Translations under genes and position numbers: made by a program | Notes under the pieces: model-generated | Database searches by the model: none | What the model saw: the letters and a program-made list of their open reading frames with translations, nothing else | Told to the model about the DNA's origin: nothing | Shown here: in pieces, positions 1 to 6,725 of the stretch | Position numbering within the stretch: position 1 is the first letter of the stretch | Layout of the letters: each line of letters begins with the position of its first letter | Source: Nostoc sp. JL34 | GTDB lineage: Bacteria; Cyanobacteriota; Cyanobacteriia; Cyanobacteriales; Nostocaceae | Length of the DNA stretch: 34,245 nt | Assembly (NCBI RefSeq): GCF_017114945.1 | Contig: NZ_JABXKQ010000159.1 | Location: forward strand, 1-34,245 | Direction: 5' to 3'

Positions 1-209
1 CTCCCTGCCCCCTGCACCCCTGCGGTCTAAATGATAAGTCTTTACCCGAACATGATATCACGTCGCATTTTTATTCCTCAACACCCAGACAATTACCAGA
101 TTGTAAAGTCTTGAGATACCAATTTTAGCGTCGGCGTAGCCCACCGCAGGTATCGCTTGTCCCTAAGACCGCGATAAAATTCTCAAGCACAACAGCGCAC
201 TCCATACCA
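1..209. other. Upstream spacer of menB with dispersed repeats
   Basis: No coding region is visible. The first 25 bases are C-rich heptad-type repeat, the same class that recurs in many spacers here. Around 130-155 there is a GCGTAGCCC-type dispersed repeat common in Nostoc intergenic DNA. The menB promoter should lie here, but I see no clear -35/-10 pair and no Shine-Dalgarno before the menB ATG. Confidence 0.5.
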
Positions 210-1043
210 ATGCAAATTAACTGGCAAACTGCCAAAACCTACGAAGATATTCTGTATCAAAAAAACGATGGCATTGCGAAAATTACTATCAATCGCCCCC
301 ACAAACGCAATGCTTTCCGTCCTAAAACTGTCTTTGAACTATACGACGCTTTCTGTGATGCTCGTGAAGATACCACTATTGGTGTTGTTCTATTTACTGG
401 ATATGGTCCACACACTGATGGCAAATATGCCTTCTGTTCTGGTGGCGACCAAAGCGTGCGGGGACATGCAGGTTATGTGGACGAAACTGGCATTCCCCGC
501 TTGAATGTGCTGGACTTACAACGCCTGATTCGTTCCATGCCGAAAGTGGTAATTGCCCTAGTAGCTGGATATGCGATCGGTGGTGGACATGTCCTACACT
601 TGATTTGCGACCTTACCATCGCTGCCGATAACGCTATTTTCGGACAGACTGGCCCCAAAGTCGGCAGTTTTGACGGTGGTTTTGGAGCCAGCTATCTCGC
701 CCGCATCGTGGGGCAAAAAAAAGCTAGAGAAATTTGGTTTCTCTGCCGTCAATATGATGCCCAACAAGCCCTAGAAATGGGCTTAATTAATTGTGTCGTC
801 CCAGTGGAACAACTAGAAGCCGAAGGTATTCAATGGGCGCAGGAGATTTTAGAAAAAAGCCCGATCGCAATTCGGTGTCTCAAAGCCGCCTTCAACGCTG
901 ATTGTGACGGACAAGCTGGTTTACAAGAACTCGCTGGCAATGCCACTCTACTCTATTACATGACAGAAGAAGGGTCTGAGGGGAAACAAGCCTTTCTTGA
1001 AAAGCGCCCACCAGATTTTCGTTCTTTTCCTTGGTTGCCTTAG
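210..1043 (+). CDS. menB: 1,4-dihydroxy-2-naphthoyl-CoA synthase MenB
   Basis: MenB closes the second ring of the naphthoquinone by a Dieckmann-type condensation of o-succinylbenzoyl-CoA, a cytoplasmic step of phylloquinone (photosystem I A1 cofactor) synthesis in cyanobacteria. The 277-aa product is a full-length crotonase-fold protein. It shows the CoA-binding/oxyanion stretch CSGGDQSVRG, the AIGGGHVLH glycine turn, TGPKVGSFDGGFG, the strongly MenB-specific QKKAREIWFLCRQY, and the typical ending RPPDFRSFPWLP. The Gly in QTGPKVGSFDGG is the residue found in bicarbonate-dependent (type I) MenB. The ATG at 210 gives the usual N-terminus; no clear ribosome-binding site precedes it. A strong terminator follows 5 bases after the stop, so the gene ends its transcription unit. 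Other men genes may lie upstream, outside the window. Confidence 0.95.
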   Translation: MQINWQTAKTYEDILYQKNDGIAKITINRPHKRNAFRPKTVFELYDAFCDAREDTTIGVVLFTGYGPHTDGKYAFCSGGDQSVRGHAGYVDETGIPRLNVLDLQRLIRSMPKVVIALVAGYAIGGGHVLHLICDLTIAADNAIFGQTGPKVGSFDGGFGASYLARIVGQKKAREIWFLCRQYDAQQALEMGLINCVVPVEQLEAEGIQWAQEILEKSPIAIRCLKAAFNADCDGQAGLQELAGNATLLYYMTEEGSEGKQAFLEKRPPDFRSFPWLP

Positions 1044-1048
1044 AATTG

Positions 1049-1083
1049 CAAAAATCGCACCTCATTAAAAGGTGCGATTTTTG
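1049..1083 (+). terminator. Rho-independent terminator of menB
   Basis: A perfect 14-bp stem CAAAAATCGCACCT / AGGTGCGATTTTTG closes a 7-nt loop, with the T-run inside the 3' arm. It starts 5 bases after the menB stop. The A/T symmetry means it could also work from the other strand, for the minus-strand gene that ends at 1170. Confidence 0.9.
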
Positions 1084-1169
1084 TAGATATCAACTTTTAC
1101 AGCACTAAAAATCTTAAAAACAAATCTTATTTTAAGCAGACTAAAAACTCAGTCCGTAATAATGAATGA

Positions 1170-1484
1170 CTAAATAACCACTGCTTTAGTCTTTACCTGT
1201 TCAGATATAGAGGCAGTTATTTCCTCTACAGGGGCAAGAGCAGCATTGTCTAAATCTGAGGCTAGAGATTGACAAGATGTTAAAACTGGAGCTGCATCTG
1301 GCAAACCCCAAGCATCTTCCAAAGTTTCCCAAGAAGGTGCAAAAGGTGGGAGCGCCAAAGAGCAAGCTTTCCAAGTTGCTTGAACTGGTGCGCCCAACTG
1401 CTGGCACGTTCCGCCACGGCGACCTTCTGGCTGGTAATGACGGCAATATTTACAGGCAGATGCTAAAAATTTAATAGGTTTCAT
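1170..1484 (-). CDS. Conserved small cysteine-rich protein, function unknown
   Basis: The 104-aa product has an N-terminal cysteine cluster: CKYC at residues 11-14, C27 within RRGGTCQQLG, and C41 within WKACSLALPPF (C-x2-C-x12-C-x13-C). This could hold zinc or an iron-sulfur cluster. The rest is ordinary soluble protein with no membrane segment. I recall very similar unnamed proteins in heterocystous cyanobacteria, so I take it as real although no function is known. The plus-strand frame overlapping it (1277-1474) looks like a shadow. It is transcribed towards menB and is separated from the DciA-like gene by about 430 bases, so it is probably expressed alone. Confidence 0.75.
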   Translation of the reverse strand: MKPIKFLASACKYCRHYQPEGRRGGTCQQLGAPVQATWKACSLALPPFAPSWETLEDAWGLPDAAPVLTSCQSLASDLDNAALAPVEEITASISEQVKTKAVVI

Positions 1485-1910
1485 TTGGATTCATCTTTAG
1501 TGCCGTTTTGGCTGAATTTCATCTTTATATTTTGCTTCTATATATAAAGACGGATAAGAGCCAAAAAGTCATTAATTTCTATAGGTTTCAGCGATCCCAA
1601 GGGAAAAATAAACTTCAGGATATTTTTATAATCTTGTTATATATTTAAATAATTATAAGAGTGGTTACCTATAGATTTTGGCTAAAACTTATTAGGGATC
1701 AAGACTAAAAGTAAAGCTTTTGATTTATCTAGTCTTTTAACTTCCTCCTTAAGGATGGGTTAAAGCATAGACTTTTAGATAAATAGTCTGTTTTGTGTAC
1801 TACATTCGGTAGATTTTAGCAGGAAAATATATTTTTTCTCAAGAATCAGAACTATTTTATGTGATAGCAGCAAGTTACTTCCGGATAAATTATGCTCAAC
1901 GAATAATCGC
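1485..1910. other. Non-coding AT-rich spacer with small palindromes
   Basis: No ORF looks real. The segment holds the promoter side of the 104-aa gene and the 3' side of the DciA-like gene. Visible structure: AAGACTA at 1701-1707 pairs with TAGTCTT at 1730-1736 around a nested AAAG/CTTT; the palindrome TCCTTAAGGA lies at 1745-1754; and AGACT/AGTCT lies at 1769-1789. None is followed by a convincing T-run on the minus strand, so no terminator is called. Confidence 0.5.
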
Positions 1911-2468
1911 TCAACTATTTTGCTTGGAAAACTTTTTAGCAGCACAGACAGAACAGACTCCCCAGCGCTGGAGTTCACCGGGTGGGGTGGGAGATTGACA
2001 TTGGGGACAAAGTGGTAAACCATGCGATCGCGATCGCATGACCTGAGCCCAATTCCCAAAAGCAGCATTCACATCCTTGGTGGGTATCATTTCAGGGCGG
2101 CTAATCTCATTACCAAGGTAACTGGGATGCTCATGGGGTAAAACCATTTGTTGCTGTTTTGTCTCCACAGATGGATTCTGCCAGCCAGCAGTAGAGAAGC
2201 GAATATCAACCAAAGGTGTTGGCAGCTTTTTATTCAACTTTAAAAGTAGAGATGTGCGACCAAAAGTCAGGTTTTGCGCCCAAGCAGCACTAGAAGTTGC
2301 TACCGACAAAACATCGCGCTGAATTGACAATGGTCGAGTATTTGCAGCAACTACTGGGCCAACAACTTCTGCCCAAAACTTGAGCAGGCGTTGAAATGGT
2401 TGCTCCTGCCATTTAGCCTGCTTTTCTAGAACGCCTAAAACATCATTAATTGATTTCAACGACATCAT
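1911..2468 (-). CDS. DUF721/DciA-type protein with C-terminal zinc ribbon
   Basis: The 185-aa product begins with a DUF721 (DciA) domain at about residues 1-90: a helix with VLGVLEKQAKWQEQPF, then FWAEVVGPVVAANTRPLSI and the strand-turn-helix VLSVATSSAAWAQNLTF. DciA proteins load the replicative helicase DnaB in most bacteria that lack DnaC, which is the likely role here. After a linker the C-terminus carries CPQC (154-157) and CSVC (172-175), a four-cysteine zinc ribbon that could add DNA or protein contacts. Two ATGs in a row (2468 and 2465) offer nearly identical starts. The gene sits alone. The DUF721 call is good; the helicase-loading role is inferred from the family. Confidence 0.8.
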   Translation of the reverse strand: MMSLKSINDVLGVLEKQAKWQEQPFQRLLKFWAEVVGPVVAANTRPLSIQRDVLSVATSSAAWAQNLTFGRTSLLLKLNKKLPTPLVDIRFSTAGWQNPSVETKQQQMVLPHEHPSYLGNEISRPEMIPTKDVNAAFGNWAQVMRSRSHGLPLCPQCQSPTPPGELQRWGVCSVCAAKKFSKQNS

Positions 2469-2504
2469 TCAAAGTGCTGGTAGCTATAAGGGAGCGTTTA
2501 GCCC

Positions 2505-2645
2505 ATGCTGAGTGAGGAGTTTTCCCCCTGCTCCATACCCTATTTCCAAAATAGACTTTTATGCACTATCGTTCATAAAAAAGCCTGAAAATCTCTTTTT
2601 TCTAGTCCTCACTGCCCAATTCCCATTACCCCACCATCCCCAATC
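2505..2645. repeat. Heptad-type G/C-skewed short repeats
   Basis: Short G-rich words (GTGAGGAG) are followed by C-rich words (CCCCCTGCTCC, then CCCAATTCCC and CCCCACCATCCCC at 2615-2643). This is the same repeat style as the palindromic elements elsewhere in the window. It lies between the divergent DciA-like gene and the SPOR-like gene, where both promoters should be. Confidence 0.55.
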
Positions 2646-2729
2646 TATCTATTTAGATAATTTCCGCTACTATTGTCACAAATATATCTAAAGTTAATTC
2701 CAACAGTCTACGTTTGAGGCACAGAAGCA

Positions 2730-4100
2730 ATGACTCAAAACCCACTAAACGATTCCGGTGCTAATCATCAATCATCTAAAACATCTGGGTTAAAACCAGT
2801 ACTAGCAGCAGCATTAGCGAGTTTAGAAGTGCCGCTAGATCAAGAGTTAGCTCGATACCGACGCACGCGAACTAGTTTGGTGTCATCGAATCAGTCCCGG
2901 ATTGCAAGTTACATCAACAGTCAACCCCAGCCATCGACTGCCATTCCTACAATATCGGCAAAAACTCAGTCATCAGGAACGGAAATTAAAACCAATGTGC
3001 CGCCTGTATCTGTACCCGTGAATCATCAGGGAACCCCAGTGCCAGTTACGGCAAAAATTGACGTACCACCTCCATCTTCTGTAGCTGTGACTCCTGAGAT
3101 CAACCCAGCGCCAGCTACAGCAAAAACTGAGCAACTGAATAATCCTAATGTGACCTCCACCTCCGATTCTGCTAGAACACAAACTCAACTTCCACCACCC
3201 CCGCCCAACTTTTCTAGTAGCATTGTGCCAGCAATCGTTAAAAATACTAAGAGCGAAAATCTTTTGCAGCCAGATGATACCCCTAAGCACCCAGATGACT
3301 ATTTGGAATCTAGTGAAGCACTGCTGCGAAGTCTGACAGAGGAACAACCAGAAACCAAGAAGCCAAATAATTCTAGCGACAGTCTGCTATCTCCTTTAGG
3401 TATCGGCTCAATGTTGCTGCTATTGGTGGCGAGTCTTACTTTAGGTTATGTGGTGTTCAATCCCAAAAGCTTGTCACAATGGAATTTAGGCAAGTTGTTT
3501 AACAGTAACTCGTCTCCCGTACCAGAAAATACTCAGGAAGTTGGGAGTAATTTCCAACCTCAAATTGCCCCACCAAGTACATCTATACCCAAGTATCCCA
3601 ATCTCGCTACTGAAGAGTTTCCTGAAGTCAGAGACCCCAATGATGTAGTTGGCTTAAAACCCAAAGTCCAACCAAGCCTCGCAGTAGTGCCTAATCCAGC
3701 TGTTCCCCAAAACCCTGCAAATCCTCAAGCAGCATTGCCTGACGCCAACACAGGCCTAAAACCGAGAAATCCGATCGCCTTAGCACGAGTACCGACCCTA
3801 CAGACCTTGCCTCCCCTAAATTTGCCTCCCACTTCACCGATAAAAACCTCGCCCAAGCCAATCGCAACCTCACCCAAGCTGAATGCAGAAATCAAACCAG
3901 GAACAGATGGGTTCTATCATGTAGTCATAGATAATAAAGGGGCGGCTTATGCCTCAGCCCGCCAAGTAGTTCCTGATGCTTATTTATCGCCCAATAAGGA
4001 ATTGATTTATCTGGGTGCTTTTAAGACTAAAGAGCAAGTAAAACAACAGATGCAACTGTTACAGGCGAAGGGAATTCAGGCACGAGTTCAGCAGCCGTGA
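2730..4100 (+). CDS. Proline-rich single-span membrane protein with SPOR-like C-terminus
   Basis: I do not recognise a named gene. The 456-aa product has a soluble N-terminal part rich in Pro, Ser and Thr (residues about 60-200). One hydrophobic segment, GIGSMLLLLVASLTLGYVVF, lies near residues 224-244. A second Pro/Asn-rich linker follows, then a compact C-terminal unit (about 388-456) with YHVVIDN, an Ala-rich helix, LIYLGAFKTKEQVKQQM and the end GIQARVQQP. That last unit has the length and strand-helix-strand pattern of SPOR domains, which bind denuded peptidoglycan at division sites. The likely topology is N-terminus in the cytoplasm and SPOR-like domain in the periplasm, suggesting a cell-wall or division role (inference). 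The ATG at 2730 follows GAGGCACAGAAGCA, a weak ribosome-binding site. Confidence 0.75.
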   Translation: MTQNPLNDSGANHQSSKTSGLKPVLAAALASLEVPLDQELARYRRTRTSLVSSNQSRIASYINSQPQPSTAIPTISAKTQSSGTEIKTNVPPVSVPVNHQGTPVPVTAKIDVPPPSSVAVTPEINPAPATAKTEQLNNPNVTSTSDSARTQTQLPPPPPNFSSSIVPAIVKNTKSENLLQPDDTPKHPDDYLESSEALLRSLTEEQPETKKPNNSSDSLLSPLGIGSMLLLLVASLTLGYVVFNPKSLSQWNLGKLFNSNSSPVPENTQEVGSNFQPQIAPPSTSIPKYPNLATEEFPEVRDPNDVVGLKPKVQPSLAVVPNPAVPQNPANPQAALPDANTGLKPRNPIALARVPTLQTLPPLNLPPTSPIKTSPKPIATSPKLNAEIKPGTDGFYHVVIDNKGAAYASARQVVPDAYLSPNKELIYLGAFKTKEQVKQQMQLLQAKGIQARVQQP

Positions 4101-4443
4101 GTTGCAAAAATCTACGATACCATGAGATAACAGTCCTGAGCCAATGAGTGCTGTTAGAGGATAGCTAGGGTTGAGCCAGTGCTGAGTTGTGTTAGCGGAT
4201 AGCTAGGGTTTAGCCCGTGCTGAGTAGTAGAGACAAAATATTGTTTGTTTACGACCCTATAACAAAAAATATTATCCTCAAAACTTTAATTAGGCACTCA
4301 GTACTCCATAACTACCCTATGACAACAAAGATTATACTTAGGACTTTAACTAGGCACTCAGCAGTCTATAACTAATTCATTACTCAGCACTCAGCACTCA
4401 GCACTCAGCACTTATTACTGAGTTTCGTGAATGGAGAGCCGAC
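4101..4443. repeat. Layered tandem repeats upstream of the pspA-like gene
   Basis: Three kinds of direct repeat fill this spacer. Two copies of a unit built on GGATAGCTAGGGTT..AGCC.GTGCTGAG lie at about 4146-4224. Two adjacent 60-bp units lie at 4254-4313 and 4314-4373; they start with ACCCTAT and match at 49 of 60 positions by my count. Four exact heptamers CTCAGCA lie at 4383-4410. No ORF is visible. GGAGAG just before 4440 is a good ribosome-binding site for the next gene, so its promoter and leader must run through or follow the repeats. Confidence 0.8.
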
Positions 4444-5196
4444 ATGGAATTAATCAAGCGTATCCTGCGGGTGATTCGCGCTAATCTCAATAGTTTGATT
4501 GGTGGTGCAGAAGATCCAGAAAAGATTTTGGAGCAAGCTGTCCTGGAGATGCAGGAAAATCTGGTGCGGTTGCGGCAGGGTGTAGCCCAAGCGATCGCAA
4601 CTCAGAAACGTACTGAACGACAGGCAGCCGCTGCCCATTCTCAAATGGAAGAATGGTATCGCCGCGCTCAATTGGCACTGCAACAAGGCAATGAACCTCT
4701 AGCACGGGAAGCTTTGACTAAGCGCCAAGCCTATAAAGAAACCACTACAGCCCTATTTTCCCAAATAGAGCAGCAAAACGATATAGTAGCTAGGCTAAAA
4801 AAGGATATGCGATCGCTAGAGTTAAAAATTTCCGAGGCGAAAACCAAAAAAGATATGTATATTGCTCGCGCCCGTTCTGCTGAAGCGTCTTATCGCCTCC
4901 AGGAAATGCTCGGCGGAGTTTCTGCCACCAGCAGTCTGAGTGCCTTTGAGCGGATGGAAGAAAAAGTTTTGCAAATAGAAGCTCAATCAGAAGCCATAGC
5001 TCAACTCAGTAGCGACGACTTGGAAACACAATTTAGTTCTTTGGAATCTAATGATGTAGATACCGAATTGGCAGCGATGAAGGTACAGGTTCTCAACCAG
5101 TCAGAAAACACACAGTACAACAGTCTCCTCACTGAGGAGAGCCAGAAGACAGCGCAACTTCCCCAACAGCAGTTACCCAAAACTCAGGATTTTTGA
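4444..5196 (+). CDS. PspA/IM30 family protein (PspA-like paralogue)
   Basis: The 250-aa product is almost all alpha-helical coiled coil. It starts with an amphipathic helix (ELIKRILRVIRANLNSLI), then GGAEDPEKILEQAVLEM, the family signature, and later ISEAKTKKDMYIARA and SAFERMEEKVLQIEAQ. PspA/IM30 proteins are ESCRT-III-like and assemble into rods or rings on the inner face of stressed membranes. This copy ends in a Q/P-rich tail (QLPQQQLPKTQDF) and lacks the extra C-terminal helix that marks Vipp1, so it is the PspA-like paralogue. It lies 161 bases before vipp1 on the same strand, suggesting a tandem duplication. GGAGAG upstream of the ATG supports the start. Confidence 0.9.
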   Translation: MELIKRILRVIRANLNSLIGGAEDPEKILEQAVLEMQENLVRLRQGVAQAIATQKRTERQAAAAHSQMEEWYRRAQLALQQGNEPLAREALTKRQAYKETTTALFSQIEQQNDIVARLKKDMRSLELKISEAKTKKDMYIARARSAEASYRLQEMLGGVSATSSLSAFERMEEKVLQIEAQSEAIAQLSSDDLETQFSSLESNDVDTELAAMKVQVLNQSENTQYNSLLTEESQKTAQLPQQQLPKTQDF

Positions 5197-5357
5197 AGTT
5201 CTACTAATTACCCCAGTTTGGAGATATCTTAACAATTAAGAGTTGTTAGGAGGTACTGATTCAAACCGGAAAGATTACATTGAAATAGGTAGCTATTAAA
5301 AAGTTAAAAAGCTAACTGTCCAACAAAAGCGTAAATTACACAAGGAAAAACAAAGTT

Positions 5358-6149
5358 ATGGGATTATTCGATCGCATTAAGCGAGTTGTTAGTTCTAACC
5401 TCAATGACCTGGTTAACAAAGCCGAAGACCCCGAAAAAATGCTAGAGCAGGCCATCCTGGAAATGCAGGAAGACTTGGTGCAGCTGCGTCAGGGAGTAGC
5501 CCAGACGATCGCCGCCCAAAAACGCAGCGAGAAACAGTACAATGATGCTCAAAATGAAATCAACAAGTGGCAACGCAATGCCCAACTGGCTCTGCAAAAA
5601 GGTGATGAAAACTTAGCACGACAAGCCTTAGAGCGGAAGAAAACTTATACTGACACCAGTACTGCCCTCAAAGCTAGTTTAGATACCCAAAGCACTCAAG
5701 TTGAAACCCTCAAGCGCAACTTAATCCAGCTGGAAAGCAAAATTTCTGAAGCTAAGACTAAGAAAGAAATGCTCAAAGCTAGAATCACTACTGCCAAAGC
5801 CCAAGAGCAACTTCAAGGCATGGTGCGTGGGATGAATACTAACAGTGCAATGTCTGCCTTCGAGCGGATGGAAGAAAAAGTCTTGATCCAAGAATCCCGG
5901 GCCCAGGCAGCAGGAGAGTTAGCAGGTGCAGATTTAGATACCCAATTTGCCCTGTTGGAAGGTAGTAGCGATGTAGATGATGAATTAGCAGCTTTGAAAG
6001 CGCAAATGTTACCACCCGCTACTCCCCAAAATCAAGCCCAACTGCCACCGCAACAAGAAACCACTGCTCCTAAATCTACTGCTCCTAAGTCCAATGAAGT
6101 GGTTGATGCTGAGTTGGATTCCTTACGCAAGCAATTGGATCAACTGTAA
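5358..6149 (+). CDS. vipp1: Vipp1/IM30, thylakoid membrane biogenesis protein
   Basis: The 263-aa product has the IM30 layout: amphipathic N-terminal helix (GLFDRIKRVVSSNLNDLV), NKAEDPEKMLEQAILEMQED, long coiled coil, and SAFERMEEKVLIQE. Unlike its upstream neighbour it carries a Pro/Gln linker followed by a final helix, VVDAELDSLRKQLDQL, which is the diagnostic Vipp1 extension. Vipp1 forms rings and rods on the inner and thylakoid membranes and is needed for thylakoid formation and membrane protection. AAGGA lies 11 bases before the ATG, with a 161-base gap from the pspA-like gene that contains no obvious terminator, so read-through is possible. A terminator follows at 6177. Confidence 0.93.
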   Translation: MGLFDRIKRVVSSNLNDLVNKAEDPEKMLEQAILEMQEDLVQLRQGVAQTIAAQKRSEKQYNDAQNEINKWQRNAQLALQKGDENLARQALERKKTYTDTSTALKASLDTQSTQVETLKRNLIQLESKISEAKTKKEMLKARITTAKAQEQLQGMVRGMNTNSAMSAFERMEEKVLIQESRAQAAGELAGADLDTQFALLEGSSDVDDELAALKAQMLPPATPQNQAQLPPQQETTAPKSTAPKSNEVVDAELDSLRKQLDQL

Positions 6150-6176
6150 AATTGACAGAAAACTTATTTAAGCTAG

Positions 6177-6203
6177 TCCCACACCTGTTGGCTGTGGGAT
6201 TTT
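6177..6203 (+). terminator. Terminator after vipp1
   Basis: TCCCACA (6177-6183) pairs with TGTGGGA (6193-6199) around a 9-nt loop and is followed by TTTT. It lies 28 bases after the vipp1 stop. Confidence 0.75.
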
Positions 6204-6212
6204 ACGTCATTA

Positions 6213-6265
6213 GTCAATAGTTAACAATCCTAATCACTATAAATTATTAACTATGGACTATTGAC
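6213..6265. repeat. Inverted repeat of GTCAATAGTTAA type
   Basis: GTCAATAGTTAA (6213-6224) faces TTAACTAT plus ACTATTGAC (6247-6265). The right arm carries a 6-base expansion. A further GTCAATAGTTCATAG copy lies just after the next gene at about 6660, so this is a locally repeated motif that brackets the thioredoxin gene. Confidence 0.6.
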
Positions 6266-6323
6266 GACTTTGGGATAAAGTATTGTGTGTGCCAACTTTG
6301 ATCGCCACCTGATGGAGACTGCA

Positions 6324-6659
6324 ATGAGTAAGGCTGTAATCACCATAACTGATGCTGAGTTTGAAACCGAAGTGTTAAAAGCCGAGCAGCCTGTATTAGT
6401 TTACTTTTGGGCTTCCTGGTGTGGGCCTTGTCAATTGATGTCGCCCGCGATTAACTCTGCTGCCAGCGAATATAGCGATCGCCTCAAAGTCGTTAAAATG
6501 GAAATTGACCCCAACCCACTCACTGTTAAGCAGTACCAAGTGGAAGGTGTACCCGCCCTCAGACTATTTCAAGGCCAGGAGGTTTTGATATCCACCGAGG
6601 GAGTCATCGGCAAAGAGAAATTATTTGCTCTTCTAGATACCCACTTAAATAGTAATTAG
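6324..6659 (+). CDS. Thioredoxin family protein
   Basis: The product is a 111-aa single-domain thioredoxin. It shows YFWASWCGPCQLMSP with the canonical WCGPC redox site, then the conserved cis-proline in QVEGVPALRLFQ and a C-terminal helix. It should reduce disulfides in cytoplasmic targets, fed by a thioredoxin reductase. An upstream in-frame start exists at 6285, but the ATG at 6324 is preferred: GGAG lies 6 bases before it, the protein then starts MSKAVITI with normal thioredoxin length, and the extra 13 residues look like read-through of leader. Its sequence is not that of the main m-type thioredoxin as I recall it, so no symbol is given. It lies between repeat-rich spacers. Confidence 0.88.
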   Translation: MSKAVITITDAEFETEVLKAEQPVLVYFWASWCGPCQLMSPAINSAASEYSDRLKVVKMEIDPNPLTVKQYQVEGVPALRLFQGQEVLISTEGVIGKEKLFALLDTHLNSN

Positions 6660-6683
6660 TCAATAGTTCATAGTTCATAGCAA

Positions 6684-6725
6684 ATGACTGATGACCAATG
6701 ACCAATGACTAATGACTAATGACTA
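6684..6725 (+). repeat. Six tandem ATGAC(C/T)(A/G) heptamers ending in a start codon
   Basis: Six consecutive heptamers (ATGACTG, ATGACCA twice, ATGACTA three times) run up to and into the aminotransferase gene. The sixth heptamer supplies its start codon. Each earlier ATG is in a different frame from the next, and those checked run into a stop after four codons (ATG ACT AAT GAC TAA). Confidence 0.9.

Noticed and set aside
1277..1474. 65-codon plus-strand frame over the cysteine-rich gene
   Set aside because: It lies opposite a frame with a conserved cysteine pattern, has no ribosome-binding site and a composition that looks like a shadow.
4383..4410. CRISPR array
   Set aside because: Units are seven bases with no spacers; it is a simple tandem heptamer array.
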